The notes under the pieces were generated by a model that did not search any database, was not told the origin of the DNA, and worked only from the letters and a program-made list of their open reading frames with translations. 64,000 nt of DNA from JBHHUI01 sp965248775 (lineage in GTDB: Bacteria; Chloroflexota; Anaerolineae; Anaerolineales; JBHHUI01). Made by a program: the position numbers and the translations under genes. The DNA is taken from positions 5,580,001 to 5,644,000 of the forward strand of contig OZ252150.1 of assembly GCA_965248775.1 (NCBI GenBank), read 5' to 3'. Below, piece by piece: positions 53,718 through 62,373 of this stretch; within the stretch, counting starts at the first letter, position 1; each line of letters starts with the position of its first letter.

Positions 53718-55247
53718 ATGACAAAAACCTCACAGAACATCGCTGTCATCGGTGCGGGTATCAACGGACTGGTCGCAGCCAACTACCTGGTGCGCGCTGG
53801 ACACCAGGTCACACTGCTCGAGCGCAACGATCGAGTTGGCGGAGCCTGTGTGTCGGAGACCGCCGAGGTCCTAGGTATCCAGCAGGATTACGCTCTGGGC
53901 GCTTCGGTGCTGGGTCTGATGCAGGAGTTTGTTTGGCGTGAGACTGGCCTGGCGGACCGGCTGCGGATCTGGGCACCGAAGCATCCGAAGCTGGTGCACT
54001 TTCCTGGTGGCGAGCAGCCTACCTGGATCTATCGAGATGCCTCACTGCTGGACCAGGAGTTCGCGGAGAAGTGGGGTGAGCAGGGTGACCTGGCAGCATT
54101 CCGCGCGGATGAAGATCGGGTGGTGCGATTTGTGCAGGCGGGCTATCGGGCCGGTCGGCCGCCCAGCGTGGGGGCTGCGGTTACGGAGTTGGGGGCAGAC
54201 CTGACCAGGCTTTGGATCACTGGGAGCGCCAAGAGTCTGATGGATCATTACCTGAGCGCTGAAGGCACCAAGGTGTATATGGCCATGACGGTTACGGAGA
54301 GCGGTCCGGTTTCGCTGTCCGAGCCCTATTCTGCGTTCATCATTCCGATGATGGACTCCGGCTCGGTGTTCGGCAGCTACTACGGTTTTGTGCGTGGTGG
54401 CATCTGGCAGATAACCCAGGAGCTCGGCCGGATCAACCAAGAGCTAGGCGTGGATCTTGTGTTGTCCTGCAGTGTGCACGAAGTGGACACGAAGACCGGA
54501 ATCGTGCGCTATGAGAATTCGGCCGGGACAAGGGCGCTGCACTTCGATCATGTCGTGTTGGCCACAGATCCGATCACTGCCGCGCGCCTAACAGGCGATG
54601 TGGTGCTACTCGAACACACCAGCCAGGAGCAGGTGCTGGGCACTGCCGGCAAGCTCAATCTGATGTTCCGCAATCCGGTACAGTGGAAGCACGGCACCGA
54701 GGACCCCGAGTCCGACGCGGCCTTCCGTTTTGTGTTTGCCGTGGACACGGTGGAGGCCTTTGAAGCGGCGACTCTGGCGGTCGTGAATGGCGAGGAATTT
54801 GCCCCAGGCTATTTCCAGATCTACTGCGAGGGTGCTGCTATGCGCCACATGGGGCTCGATGAGCCCTATGACCGGCTCTCGGTGTTCTTCAAAAATCTCG
54901 CGTTGAGGCAAACCGGAGAACAACTCTCAGGGGTGGAAGACGAGGTGAGGAATATCATATTGAGCTACGTCGCTAATCCCCAAGATTGCGTCTGGACCCG
55001 GCTACTCACGCCTCGGGATCTGCAGCAGACCTTCGGATTTCCAGGCGGCAATCTGGAACACACCATGCTGGTCGACGGGCAAAGCTACTTCGACCGACAT
55101 TATGCCGACGATCCGAACCGGCGCTTCTACCAGTTCGGCGCGTTCGAGAACGTCTCTATCTGTGGCTCCAGCACCTACCCTTGCGGCTCGGTGGCCGGAA
55201 CCCCCGGCTACATGTGCGCCAGCGAGTTGCTACGCCACATGGGGTAA
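53718..55247 (+). CDS. FAD-dependent oxidoreductase (phytoene-dehydrogenase/PYROXD2-like)
   Basis: The 509-residue protein has an N-terminal dinucleotide motif IAVIGAGINGLVAANYLVRA and LLERNDRVGGAC (FAD adenine site), central DHVVLATDPITAARLTG, and a C-terminal PGYMCASELLRHMG second FAD-contact region. No membrane helix or signal. It starts 49 nt after the kinase-lyase gene on the same strand. It probably oxidises a C-C or C-N bond in the island's pathway; the substrate is not deducible. Confidence 0.88.
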   Translation: MTKTSQNIAVIGAGINGLVAANYLVRAGHQVTLLERNDRVGGACVSETAEVLGIQQDYALGASVLGLMQEFVWRETGLADRLRIWAPKHPKLVHFPGGEQPTWIYRDASLLDQEFAEKWGEQGDLAAFRADEDRVVRFVQAGYRAGRPPSVGAAVTELGADLTRLWITGSAKSLMDHYLSAEGTKVYMAMTVTESGPVSLSEPYSAFIIPMMDSGSVFGSYYGFVRGGIWQITQELGRINQELGVDLVLSCSVHEVDTKTGIVRYENSAGTRALHFDHVVLATDPITAARLTGDVVLLEHTSQEQVLGTAGKLNLMFRNPVQWKHGTEDPESDAAFRFVFAVDTVEAFEAATLAVVNGEEFAPGYFQIYCEGAAMRHMGLDEPYDRLSVFFKNLALRQTGEQLSGVEDEVRNIILSYVANPQDCVWTRLLTPRDLQQTFGFPGGNLEHTMLVDGQSYFDRHYADDPNRRFYQFGAFENVSICGSSTYPCGSVAGTPGYMCASELLRHMG

Positions 55248-55492
55248 ATCTGCCATCGAGCACTTTGAGCTGCTGGTGCGAAGGGTTCCGACCGGCTATG
55301 CGAGCACTACACCCTCAAGATATAAATTCTAATGCATGGCTCTGACTACGTTACTTGACCATTCTTGAGAATCTATGGTTTATTCTGCCTGTCTACTTGG
55401 GATGGCACCTTGGAAATTCAACGCATTATCATTGCCCATAACCTTTATAAACGAGGGGACAAGACCTTAGTTGATTAGGAGGAGGAAGTTTT

Positions 55493-55891
55493 GTGACACG
55501 GGCAATTATAAAAACCCTGGCTGATTATCAATGGGAATACGAAATAGGAGAAGAAGGGCGAGAGGATGTCATTCGTTGGAAGACCTTAATTAGCCAACCC
55601 GCCACAGCCACCAATGACATAAGTTTTGGCATCGCAGAATCTCCACCTGGAACATCTTTGTATGCTCATCATCATGCTCCCCAAGAAATTTATTACATTA
55701 CAGAAGGTCAGGGTTCAATATTAATCGGTAAGGAAACCAAAAAAGTAAGTCCGGGATCTATTGTGTACATACCCAAACATGAAATACACGGTATCAAAAA
55801 TGTAGGGGATGAAACACTGTCATTCCTGTGGATATTTCCTGTAGATTGTTATTACGATATTGAGTACCACGAAGATAAGAATATAGCATGA
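55493..55891 (+). CDS. cupin-domain protein
   Basis: The 132-residue small cupin has SLYAHHHAPQEIYYITEGQG with metal-binding His and Glu (G-x5-H-x-H-x3-4-E), VSPGSIVYIPKHEIHGIKN with a later His, and LWIFPVD. GTG start after a very strong AGGAGGAGGAAG. Codon usage is AT-rich and unlike the GC-rich neighbours, suggesting a separate origin. It is probably a sugar- or keto-acid-processing or regulatory cupin. Confidence 0.85.
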   Translation: MTRAIIKTLADYQWEYEIGEEGREDVIRWKTLISQPATATNDISFGIAESPPGTSLYAHHHAPQEIYYITEGQGSILIGKETKKVSPGSIVYIPKHEIHGIKNVGDETLSFLWIFPVDCYYDIEYHEDKNIA

Positions 55892-55985
55892 CAATCTCGA
55901 CGCGGCGAAGAAGCACCGGCCGGTAGCATATCGTCACGGGTCGATACCGACCCTAGCGGCCGATTGAAATTGAAGGGGTTGGGCC

Positions 55986-57116
55986 ATGAACGATCTTGAT
56001 ATCGTCCGGCTGCGCGTCTATGTAGTCGCACCCGACGTGACGCCGACTTACCGATTCGCCGGTATCGATGAGCCGTGCACCCTGTACTACAACATCGTCA
56101 GGTTAACAACACGTGGTGGTGTTGAAGGTACAGCCGGCGTCCTTTCCGGCGATCTCGGTGAAGACCGTAATCTTTTCGCCAAATCCTTCCGGCCAGTGAT
56201 CGGCAGGCTGATCGGACGAAGTGTACTGCAACGCGAAGCCCTTGCCGCAGACATGCTGGCAGCGCGCACCGCGCCGATCCCCGATCCGGAGTCTCTGATC
56301 GAGATCGCCATGTGGGATGCTTTTGCCCGCGATGCTGATCTGCCACTTTACCGCCTCCTGGGTGGTGCACGCGAACGCATCCCGGCGTATGCCAGCAGCC
56401 CGGTCTTTGAGACCGTCGAGGAATATCTCGATTACGTGCGGCTGATCCAAGATATGGGCTATGCAGCGGTCAAGTTCCACACCCAGTGCGATCCGGAATT
56501 CGATCTGGATATGACATCGGCCGTCTCCGCCGCGTTCGCCTCGACCGGGCTGCGCTTCATGGTTGATCTGGAACAACTTTACGAATACGACGACGCAGTC
56601 AGACTGGGCCGCGCGCTCTCCGACATGCCGTGCGACTGGTCGGAGGCACCGCTCGATGATACGGCGATCGACGCCTATGCAGCACTCAGACGTGCGGTCG
56701 GTGTCGACATCATCTCGGCCGGCAACACAGTGATCGAATTGCCTGCCATGGCCAACGCGATCGCGCGCGGCGCATGGTCGAGACTACGTTGCGACCCTTG
56801 TAATGTCGGCGGCATTTCAGCCGCCATGGAGGCGATGGCGCTTGCCTGCGCCCACGGCCTCAAGACCGAGCTGCAAAGTTACGGCTATCCATTGAGTCAG
56901 GCCGCCAACATGCATGTCATGCTGGGTGTTCTCGGATGCAGCTATTTTGAGCATCCGGTGCCGGTCGAACACTACGAATACGCTTGTGCCAATCCAATCC
57001 GCATAGAAACGGATGGCTGCGTCAGTGCTCCGGACGGACCGGGCCTTGGCCTTTATCTCGACTGGAACCGAATCGAACGTGACGCCTCTCTGGTGATTGA
57101 CACCCAGACGATGTGA
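55986..57116 (+). CDS. enolase-superfamily (mandelate racemase/muconate lactonizing) protein
   Basis: The 376-residue protein has a capping domain (1-125) with RLIGRSVLQREALAADML and EIAMWDAFARDADLPLYRLL, then a barrel with AAVKFHTQCDPEF (base-lysine position), metal-site Asp in RFMVDLEQLYEYDDAV, Glu in WSEAPLDDTAIDAY, and GGISAAMEAMALACAHGLKT near the end. The K-x-K pair reads K-F-H, so the exact subgroup is unsure. It acts on an acid through enolisation of the alpha proton. Same strand as the SDR. Confidence 0.87.
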   Translation: MNDLDIVRLRVYVVAPDVTPTYRFAGIDEPCTLYYNIVRLTTRGGVEGTAGVLSGDLGEDRNLFAKSFRPVIGRLIGRSVLQREALAADMLAARTAPIPDPESLIEIAMWDAFARDADLPLYRLLGGARERIPAYASSPVFETVEEYLDYVRLIQDMGYAAVKFHTQCDPEFDLDMTSAVSAAFASTGLRFMVDLEQLYEYDDAVRLGRALSDMPCDWSEAPLDDTAIDAYAALRRAVGVDIISAGNTVIELPAMANAIARGAWSRLRCDPCNVGGISAAMEAMALACAHGLKTELQSYGYPLSQAANMHVMLGVLGCSYFEHPVPVEHYEYACANPIRIETDGCVSAPDGPGLGLYLDWNRIERDASLVIDTQTM

Positions 57117-57218
57117 TGGCAGGGTTCAGACGATGACCAAGCACGCCAGCGAATAGCGCAAAATCAGACCAGTTGTAGGACGCCGGGGGTCGCGGCAAGA
57201 GAGCAAAAGGAGATTATT

Positions 57219-57995
57219 ATGACAGGGGTTGAAGGATGTTTGGCGCTGGTAACAGGTGCGGGCAGTGCAGACGGTATCGGTTTCGCGACGGCGCGGCTGC
57301 TCCGGGCCAAGGGCGCAAAAGTCGCCATTACATCGACGACGGATCGAATCTTTGAGCGGCTCGAGGAACTGGGTGGCAGTCCCGACCAGACCTTTGCAAA
57401 AACCGCGGATCTCACGGATTCGGCTATGGTCACGGCCTTGACCGGGGCGGTCGAGGCTGCGCTTGGACCGATCGATATCGTCATCAACAACGCGGGCATG
57501 GTGCAGGTCGGCCGAGACGAGTCCGGGACGCCACTCCATGCAACCTCCGAAGAAAGCTGGCGCTACGGCATCGACATCAACCTGACGAGCGCATTTCTAG
57601 TCACTCGAGCGGTGCTCCCAAGCATGATGGAGCGAAACTACGGCCGCATCGTGCAAATGTCATCGGTCACCGGCCCCGTGGTCGGCATCCCAGGTAGCAC
57701 CGTCTATGCCGCTGCCAAAGCCGGTATGCTTGGTATGGTCCGCTCCCTTGCCATTGAAGCCGGCCCTCATAACATTACCGTAAACTGCATCGGGCCGGGC
57801 TGGATCGAGACCGCGTCCAGCGACGAGGACGAAATCCTCGCTGGTCGCTACACGCCTGCGGGACGGGCAGGTACACCGGAGGAAGTGGGCTATGTCGCCG
57901 TGTTCCTCGCGAGCGAGGAGGCGAGTTATATAACCGGCCAACTCATCGTTGTAGATGGCGGAAACACCATTCAGGAATACAAGGTCACGATCTAG
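57219..57995 (+). CDS. short-chain dehydrogenase/reductase
   Basis: The 258-residue classical SDR has a cofactor motif ALVTGAGSADGIGFATARLL (TGxxxGxG-type), INNAGMV, catalytic Ser in QMSSVTGP and YxxxK in VYAAAKAGMLGMV, and C-terminal ASYITGQLIVVDGGN. It has a strong GC-rich proteobacterial style and lies 102 nt after the enolase-type gene. It is likely a step of the island's catabolic route; the substrate is unknown. Confidence 0.93.
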   Translation: MTGVEGCLALVTGAGSADGIGFATARLLRAKGAKVAITSTTDRIFERLEELGGSPDQTFAKTADLTDSAMVTALTGAVEAALGPIDIVINNAGMVQVGRDESGTPLHATSEESWRYGIDINLTSAFLVTRAVLPSMMERNYGRIVQMSSVTGPVVGIPGSTVYAAAKAGMLGMVRSLAIEAGPHNITVNCIGPGWIETASSDEDEILAGRYTPAGRAGTPEEVGYVAVFLASEEASYITGQLIVVDGGNTIQEYKVTI

Positions 57996-58056
57996 TGTGG
58001 CAGCGACGAATTTTAACGTGCGATCATTGCGTACTCTATCTGGGGACTTTGAACGT

Positions 58057-59280
58057 CTACGACATCGATCCCGCCTGGAGCGCCCAACCGCCGACCGCGG
58101 TCAGGATCACAACCAGCCAGGGTGGGGTCTTCCAGAATGCCAGAAGCGTGAACGCCGCAAGAGCCAGACCGAAATCGGCTGGCGACAGAATAGCGCTGGT
58201 CCAGACCGGATCGTAGAGGGCTGCGAGAAGCAGACCAACCACGACTGCGTTGACCCCAAGCAACGCGTTGCGCACCGCGCCGACGCGGCGTAACGCGTCC
58301 CAAAATGGCAAAGCCCCCGTCACCAGTAGAAACGAGGATGCATATACAGCCAGCAGGCTGATAAGTCCGCCAACGATTCCGTTCGGCGCAGCGGTCATCA
58401 CCGTTCCTAGATAGGCCGCGAAGCTGAACAGTGGTCCCGGCACGGCCTGCGCAGCTCCGTATCCCGCCAGAAACGCGTCCTGCGATACCCAGCCAGGCGG
58501 AACCACTTCTGATTGCAACAACGGCAACACGACGTGCCCGCCGCCAAACACCAACGACCCAGACCGGTAAAAGGAATCGACTACTGCCATGGTTTGAGAT
58601 TCAAAGGTCGATGCCAACACTGGCAACACGAACAAACCGGCGAAAAACAATGCCAGCGCGCCGATCGCGACACCCCGGCTAACTCGGACGCCCAAATCGA
58701 CATGATCCGTCGCCGCTTCAGCCCGCAAGAGAGCCCACCCAACAAGACCGCCGATAACAATCGCGCCCGCATGTGCGAAAGGCGAGGGAACCGCAAGCAT
58801 CCCAATTGTCGCCAGCACTGCCATAGTCGCCCGCGGTGCGTCAGGGATTAGCTTCCGCGCCATTTTCCACACAGCCTGTGCCACCACAGCCACGGCGACG
58901 ACCTTTAATCCGTGCAAAGCACCGGATCCAACCGCGTCACCAAACTGAGTGACCCCATATCCGAACAAAATCAGCGCAATAGCGGACGGCATGGTGAACC
59001 CGATCCAGGCGGCGACGGCGCCAGGTAAACCCACTCTCGATAGGCCAATACCAATGCCAACTTGACTAGATGCCGGCCCCGGTAAAAATTGGCACAACGC
59101 TACGAGGTCGGCGTAAGCGCGTTCGCTGAGCCACTTGCGGCGCAAAACGAATTCGTCGTGGAAATAACCGAGATGTGCCACCGGCCCGCCAAATGAGGTC
59201 AAACCCAATCGCAGGAACGCAAAGAATACAACCGCAGCGGATCGCTTTTCGCCGGCCTTTGTCATATTTTCATCGGTCAT
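58057..59280 (-). CDS. chrA: chromate transporter ChrA, two-domain
   Basis: The 407-residue membrane protein has two CHR repeats: LRLGLTSFGGPVAHLGYFHD, ALCQFLPGPASSQVGIGIG, and in the second half GSLVFGGGHVVLPLLQSEVV and YGAAQAVPGPLFSFAAYLG. About 10 membrane helices are expected. It is convergent with the SDR and the last complete gene of the island. Chromate export is the family's known role. Confidence 0.95.
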   Translation of the reverse strand: MTDENMTKAGEKRSAAVVFFAFLRLGLTSFGGPVAHLGYFHDEFVLRRKWLSERAYADLVALCQFLPGPASSQVGIGIGLSRVGLPGAVAAWIGFTMPSAIALILFGYGVTQFGDAVGSGALHGLKVVAVAVVAQAVWKMARKLIPDAPRATMAVLATIGMLAVPSPFAHAGAIVIGGLVGWALLRAEAATDHVDLGVRVSRGVAIGALALFFAGLFVLPVLASTFESQTMAVVDSFYRSGSLVFGGGHVVLPLLQSEVVPPGWVSQDAFLAGYGAAQAVPGPLFSFAAYLGTVMTAAPNGIVGGLISLLAVYASSFLLVTGALPFWDALRRVGAVRNALLGVNAVVVGLLLAALYDPVWTSAILSPADFGLALAAFTLLAFWKTPPWLVVILTAVGGWALQAGSMS

Positions 59281-59318
59281 TCAAATGCTCCTCCAAAAAA
59301 AGAAAATAAGGGTGCAAC

Positions 59319-59496
59319 CTAAAGATCAAAGTCGAGCCAAATCGGGGCAGGAGACGAGGGTCGCGACTGGCAGGCAAGGATATAGCCACGTTCAATATTG
59401 CGTTTAGAAAGTGCCCGCGTTGAGGCTATTGATACGTCCCCACTCTGCAGCAATGACATGCAGGTGCCACAATGTCCTTCGGTAGAGGAGTGGGGT
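59319..59496 (-). pseudogene. 3' fragment of a 2Fe-2S ferredoxin (oxygenase reductase type)
   Basis: On minus the frame P-H-S-S-T-E-G-H-C-G-T-C-M leads to ASTRALSKRNIERGYILACQ and ends SPAPIWLDFDL before TAG. This is the C-terminal plant-type ferredoxin domain of phthalate/vanillate-type reductases, with 3 of 4 cluster Cys positions visible (the first Cys is Ser). The frame is cut at about 59496, where the SerA-like codons start, so most of the gene is missing. Located 38 nt beyond chrA. Confidence 0.85.
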
Positions 59497-59547
59497 GAAG
59501 TGTTAACCGCATTGCGCGGTGATGAACTTCGCTGGCGCGTGGTTTAA
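59497..59547 (+). pseudogene. last 17 codons of a SerA-like dehydrogenase gene
   Basis: Translation gives EVLTALRGDELRWRVV before TAA, a clear match to EVLAALRGDDLRWRVV at the end of the intact gene at 38558-38608. DNA is similar but diverged at third positions, so it derives from a paralogue and not a recent duplicate. It marks the right breakpoint of the island. Confidence 0.9.
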
Positions 59548-59594
59548 TTGTGTTAAAGACGAATTATCTTCCCGAGTGTGCTTGCAAGTGGTGC

Positions 59595-61262
59595 TCAACG
59601 GTTAGTGGGAGTAGTAATCGCCAAGAAGAGTTCATGGAGATCAACGGGAATCATCCGCAACCTCTCTATTGAGCGAAATATGTTTTTTGTTGAACAGTCG
59701 GACTTGTATACCTGCATGACCAACCTCTCAAGCTCGTGTCCGTTTATATCCATTACCCAGCGAGGATAACTTACTTGTTGGCCGCTCATAAATGTGACAT
59801 CCACCGGAGTTTCATCTGGTTCCTTGAGTCTCTCCTGAAGTGGAGCGAGGGTTTTGTCACAAATAATTTGAAGATCATCTCCTGACATATTGCGTAAGAC
59901 GATTTCGTCTCCTCTCTGTATCAAACCAGCTATTTCGGGCTTTGCCACACCTTCTTCGATTGCTGTCATAAAAATGTTGATTGGATCGAAAATATAATTT
60001 TCTACACTATTACGATTCAATACATGTACGAACTCGGTTTGCTCATTCCCTTGGTCGCGATCAATCAATCCATGAACGAGGTGTGAAATTCCTGATTCCG
60101 TTAATTTTTTAACCCAGTTATATACCTGAGTCTTTCCCCCAGAAATTTTTTCTTTTCCCTTTCCCACAGATACTGGTTGGAAAATTGGAATTGGTTTGTA
60201 CTGAATTCCATACTCTGACGAGAGAGTAGAACCGATGAGTTTATAGAATTCAGCGTCACGTTCATCTTCTACTAAAACACAACGTGTGTTAGGCAGAACA
60301 GCTAATAGGTTGGCAGAGATGCGGGAAACGATTTCAGTTCGGTCAATAACCGCTCGGATACGATCCCCATCGGGCAAAACTTCGAAGAGTTCATTTTCAT
60401 GAGCGAAAGCAATTGTGTCGGGACGATGTGTCGTTGTAATCACACGACAATCAAAATCTCTCACAAAGACAGAGCGAATCACATCATAGAAGCTCTTTAT
60501 TTTTGAAGTATGCAAGAACGCATCGGGTTCATCTAGCAACATTAGTTTGGGGACAACTTGCTGTTCTCGAGAGTTGTAGAGTAAAAGCACTAGTGCGAGT
60601 AACGTCATTTCACCTGACGAAAGACTTGAAAAGTCAATTTGATCTCCAGTATTGCTAACTACCATAAGGTGGAACGACGAGTCCATTGAGAGGTCGGCCG
60701 GGGTTGATACCTGATAGCCGAGGCCGACACGATCAAAGATATCGTTGACAGTTTCCCAAGGCGGGCGACCTAACTGACTATAGATCTCTCGATCTGAAGC
60801 CTCCCGATTTTGTAATACCATACTGGCATACCGAAGACGATATCGAAAAAATAATATCGATAGCTCGTTTAGAAGCCCCCCGGGGTCAATGTTGCGAGAC
60901 AGAATGGCTTCTTGTGGAAGCAATTTGAGTATCTCTTCTCTGCTGAGGTTTTGTGGTAGTTCATCCGTTTCTTCTTGTAATCTCGAATAGACGAATTGTA
61001 ATTGAGGATTGTTAACATTCCTGGAAATGTTTTCGGTGAGTCCGTCTAGAATAGAGCTCACATTGCTTTGATTTACCGAAGATGGCTGCTCAAATGACCA
61101 GTTTGATGGTCTGAAAATCATTTCATTTGGTTGGATACTCGCTTGCTCAATTCGTACTTTGGCGCCGTTAATTTCTACGTTCGGGCTTTGCACGGCTAGA
61201 GCAATTATCTGTAGGAGCTGAGACTTTCCTGACCCGTTTAAACCTGTGAGTATTGCTAACAT
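59595..61262 (-). CDS. OLD-family-like ATPase with TOPRIM/DUF4435-like C-terminus, 5' end possibly broken
   Basis: The 555-residue protein from ATG 61262 has Walker A TGLNGSGKSQLLQIIA (about 6-14), ABC signature FSSLSSGEMTLLALVLLLYN (about 225), Walker B KLMLLDEPDAFLH, switch His in ITTTHRPDTIAF, and a C-terminal region with CVLVEDERDAEFYKL, HGLIDRDQGN and NSVENYIFDPINI, like TOPRIM/DUF4435. Walker A at residue 6 is too early; an upstream frame (ATG 61331: M-N-V-S-L-F-stop-G-N-F-K-S-Y-S-A-P-F-S-W-E-N) supplies the missing first strand but has TAA at 61311-61313. Relatives act in phage defence; this one stands alone. Confidence 0.82.
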   Translation of the reverse strand: MLAILTGLNGSGKSQLLQIIALAVQSPNVEINGAKVRIEQASIQPNEMIFRPSNWSFEQPSSVNQSNVSSILDGLTENISRNVNNPQLQFVYSRLQEETDELPQNLSREEILKLLPQEAILSRNIDPGGLLNELSILFFRYRLRYASMVLQNREASDREIYSQLGRPPWETVNDIFDRVGLGYQVSTPADLSMDSSFHLMVVSNTGDQIDFSSLSSGEMTLLALVLLLYNSREQQVVPKLMLLDEPDAFLHTSKIKSFYDVIRSVFVRDFDCRVITTTHRPDTIAFAHENELFEVLPDGDRIRAVIDRTEIVSRISANLLAVLPNTRCVLVEDERDAEFYKLIGSTLSSEYGIQYKPIPIFQPVSVGKGKEKISGGKTQVYNWVKKLTESGISHLVHGLIDRDQGNEQTEFVHVLNRNSVENYIFDPINIFMTAIEEGVAKPEIAGLIQRGDEIVLRNMSGDDLQIICDKTLAPLQERLKEPDETPVDVTFMSGQQVSYPRWVMDINGHELERLVMQVYKSDCSTKNIFRSIERLRMIPVDLHELFLAITTPTNR

Positions 61263-61408
61263 TGGGATGTTTTCCCAACTGAATGGAGCAGAATACGATT
61301 TAAAATTGCCTTAAAAAAGTGAAACATTCATGTTGATATCCTGTCTGGCATTACGATTTCGTGGTGGGCAAATTCGTATTCTGAAAGCCAATACATATTT
61401 GGTTGAGT

Positions 61409-62326
61409 TTAGTATCCAGGCGCCGAGCCTACGACGCGTTTCTCTGGAGTGCGCATTCGATTGCGCAACAGTTTGATCTTGCAGATCAGGTCAATCACAC
61501 GATAGACCATCCAATTGAATATTCTTGAATAGTCATCCGCAAAATGTTTGCGGTGGAATATTTTCATCGCATCGTAGAATGCGCGCGTCATCTTTTCCGG
61601 GACCTTGCGGGTCGAAGTGCCCTTTAGGTGTTTCACCACCACCCGCGGGTAATACACAACCCGGTAACCCGTTGCCTGGATTCGAAGGTTCAAGTCCAGG
61701 TCTTCTCCATACATAAAAAAACCTTCGTCCATCAAGCCGCTCCTCATCAACGCTGCCCCGCGCATTATCTGACAGGCGCCCACCGTCGAGTCTATATCGG
61801 CGATCTCATCTTCGTCCACGAACGACATGTTGTAGCGCGCGAAACGTGGACTGCGCGGAAATAACTTTGCGAGGCCGACAAAGTGATATATCGAAGTGAT
61901 GGGGGTAGGTGCGCCCCGCTTGGAGGCTTTGTCAAGTTGGCCGTTCTCCAACACCAGCTTTGGGCCGAGTACCCCAATATCTGGGTTGGCATCCATATAG
62001 TCGATCATCTCGCGCAATGCGTCCGGCGACAGCTCAGTATCAGGGTTGAGCAACATTGCGTAGCGATAGCAAGGAGCGTCTGGGAAACCGGCAGCTTTCA
62101 GACCAAGATTATTGCCATAGGAATAGCCTCCGTTGCGTCCGCTGAAGATGGTTTCACACCAGGGGTATTCAGCCCGAACAAAGTCAACCGTTCCATCCGT
62201 CCCGCCGTTATCGATCACCCATGCAGTAGAATCGATCTGGTTCATGGCCGAGTGCAGTGTTTCTAGGCACGCAGATAAAAACTCCTTCGAGTTATGGGAG
62301 ACGATGATTATGGCAAGGTCTTTCAT
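61409..62326 (-). CDS. family 2 glycosyltransferase
   Basis: The 305-residue GT-A protein has AIIIVSHNSKEFLSACLETL, the NGGYSYGNNLGLKAA acceptor loop, metal motif in MLLNPDTELSPDAL, VGACQIMRGAALMRSGLMDE and FFMYGEDLDLNLRIQATGYR (ED base). This resembles rhamnosyl/galactofuranosyl transferases. It is cytoplasmic without membrane segments. It lies 47 nt after another GT2 on the same strand, so they likely act in one surface-glycan pathway. Confidence 0.93.
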   Translation of the reverse strand: MKDLAIIIVSHNSKEFLSACLETLHSAMNQIDSTAWVIDNGGTDGTVDFVRAEYPWCETIFSGRNGGYSYGNNLGLKAAGFPDAPCYRYAMLLNPDTELSPDALREMIDYMDANPDIGVLGPKLVLENGQLDKASKRGAPTPITSIYHFVGLAKLFPRSPRFARYNMSFVDEDEIADIDSTVGACQIMRGAALMRSGLMDEGFFMYGEDLDLNLRIQATGYRVVYYPRVVVKHLKGTSTRKVPEKMTRAFYDAMKIFHRKHFADDYSRIFNWMVYRVIDLICKIKLLRNRMRTPEKRVVGSAPGY

Positions 62327-62373
62327 AGCTGGTGGTTGCTAGCGGATAGCGATTGGGTTTGCATTATGCATTC

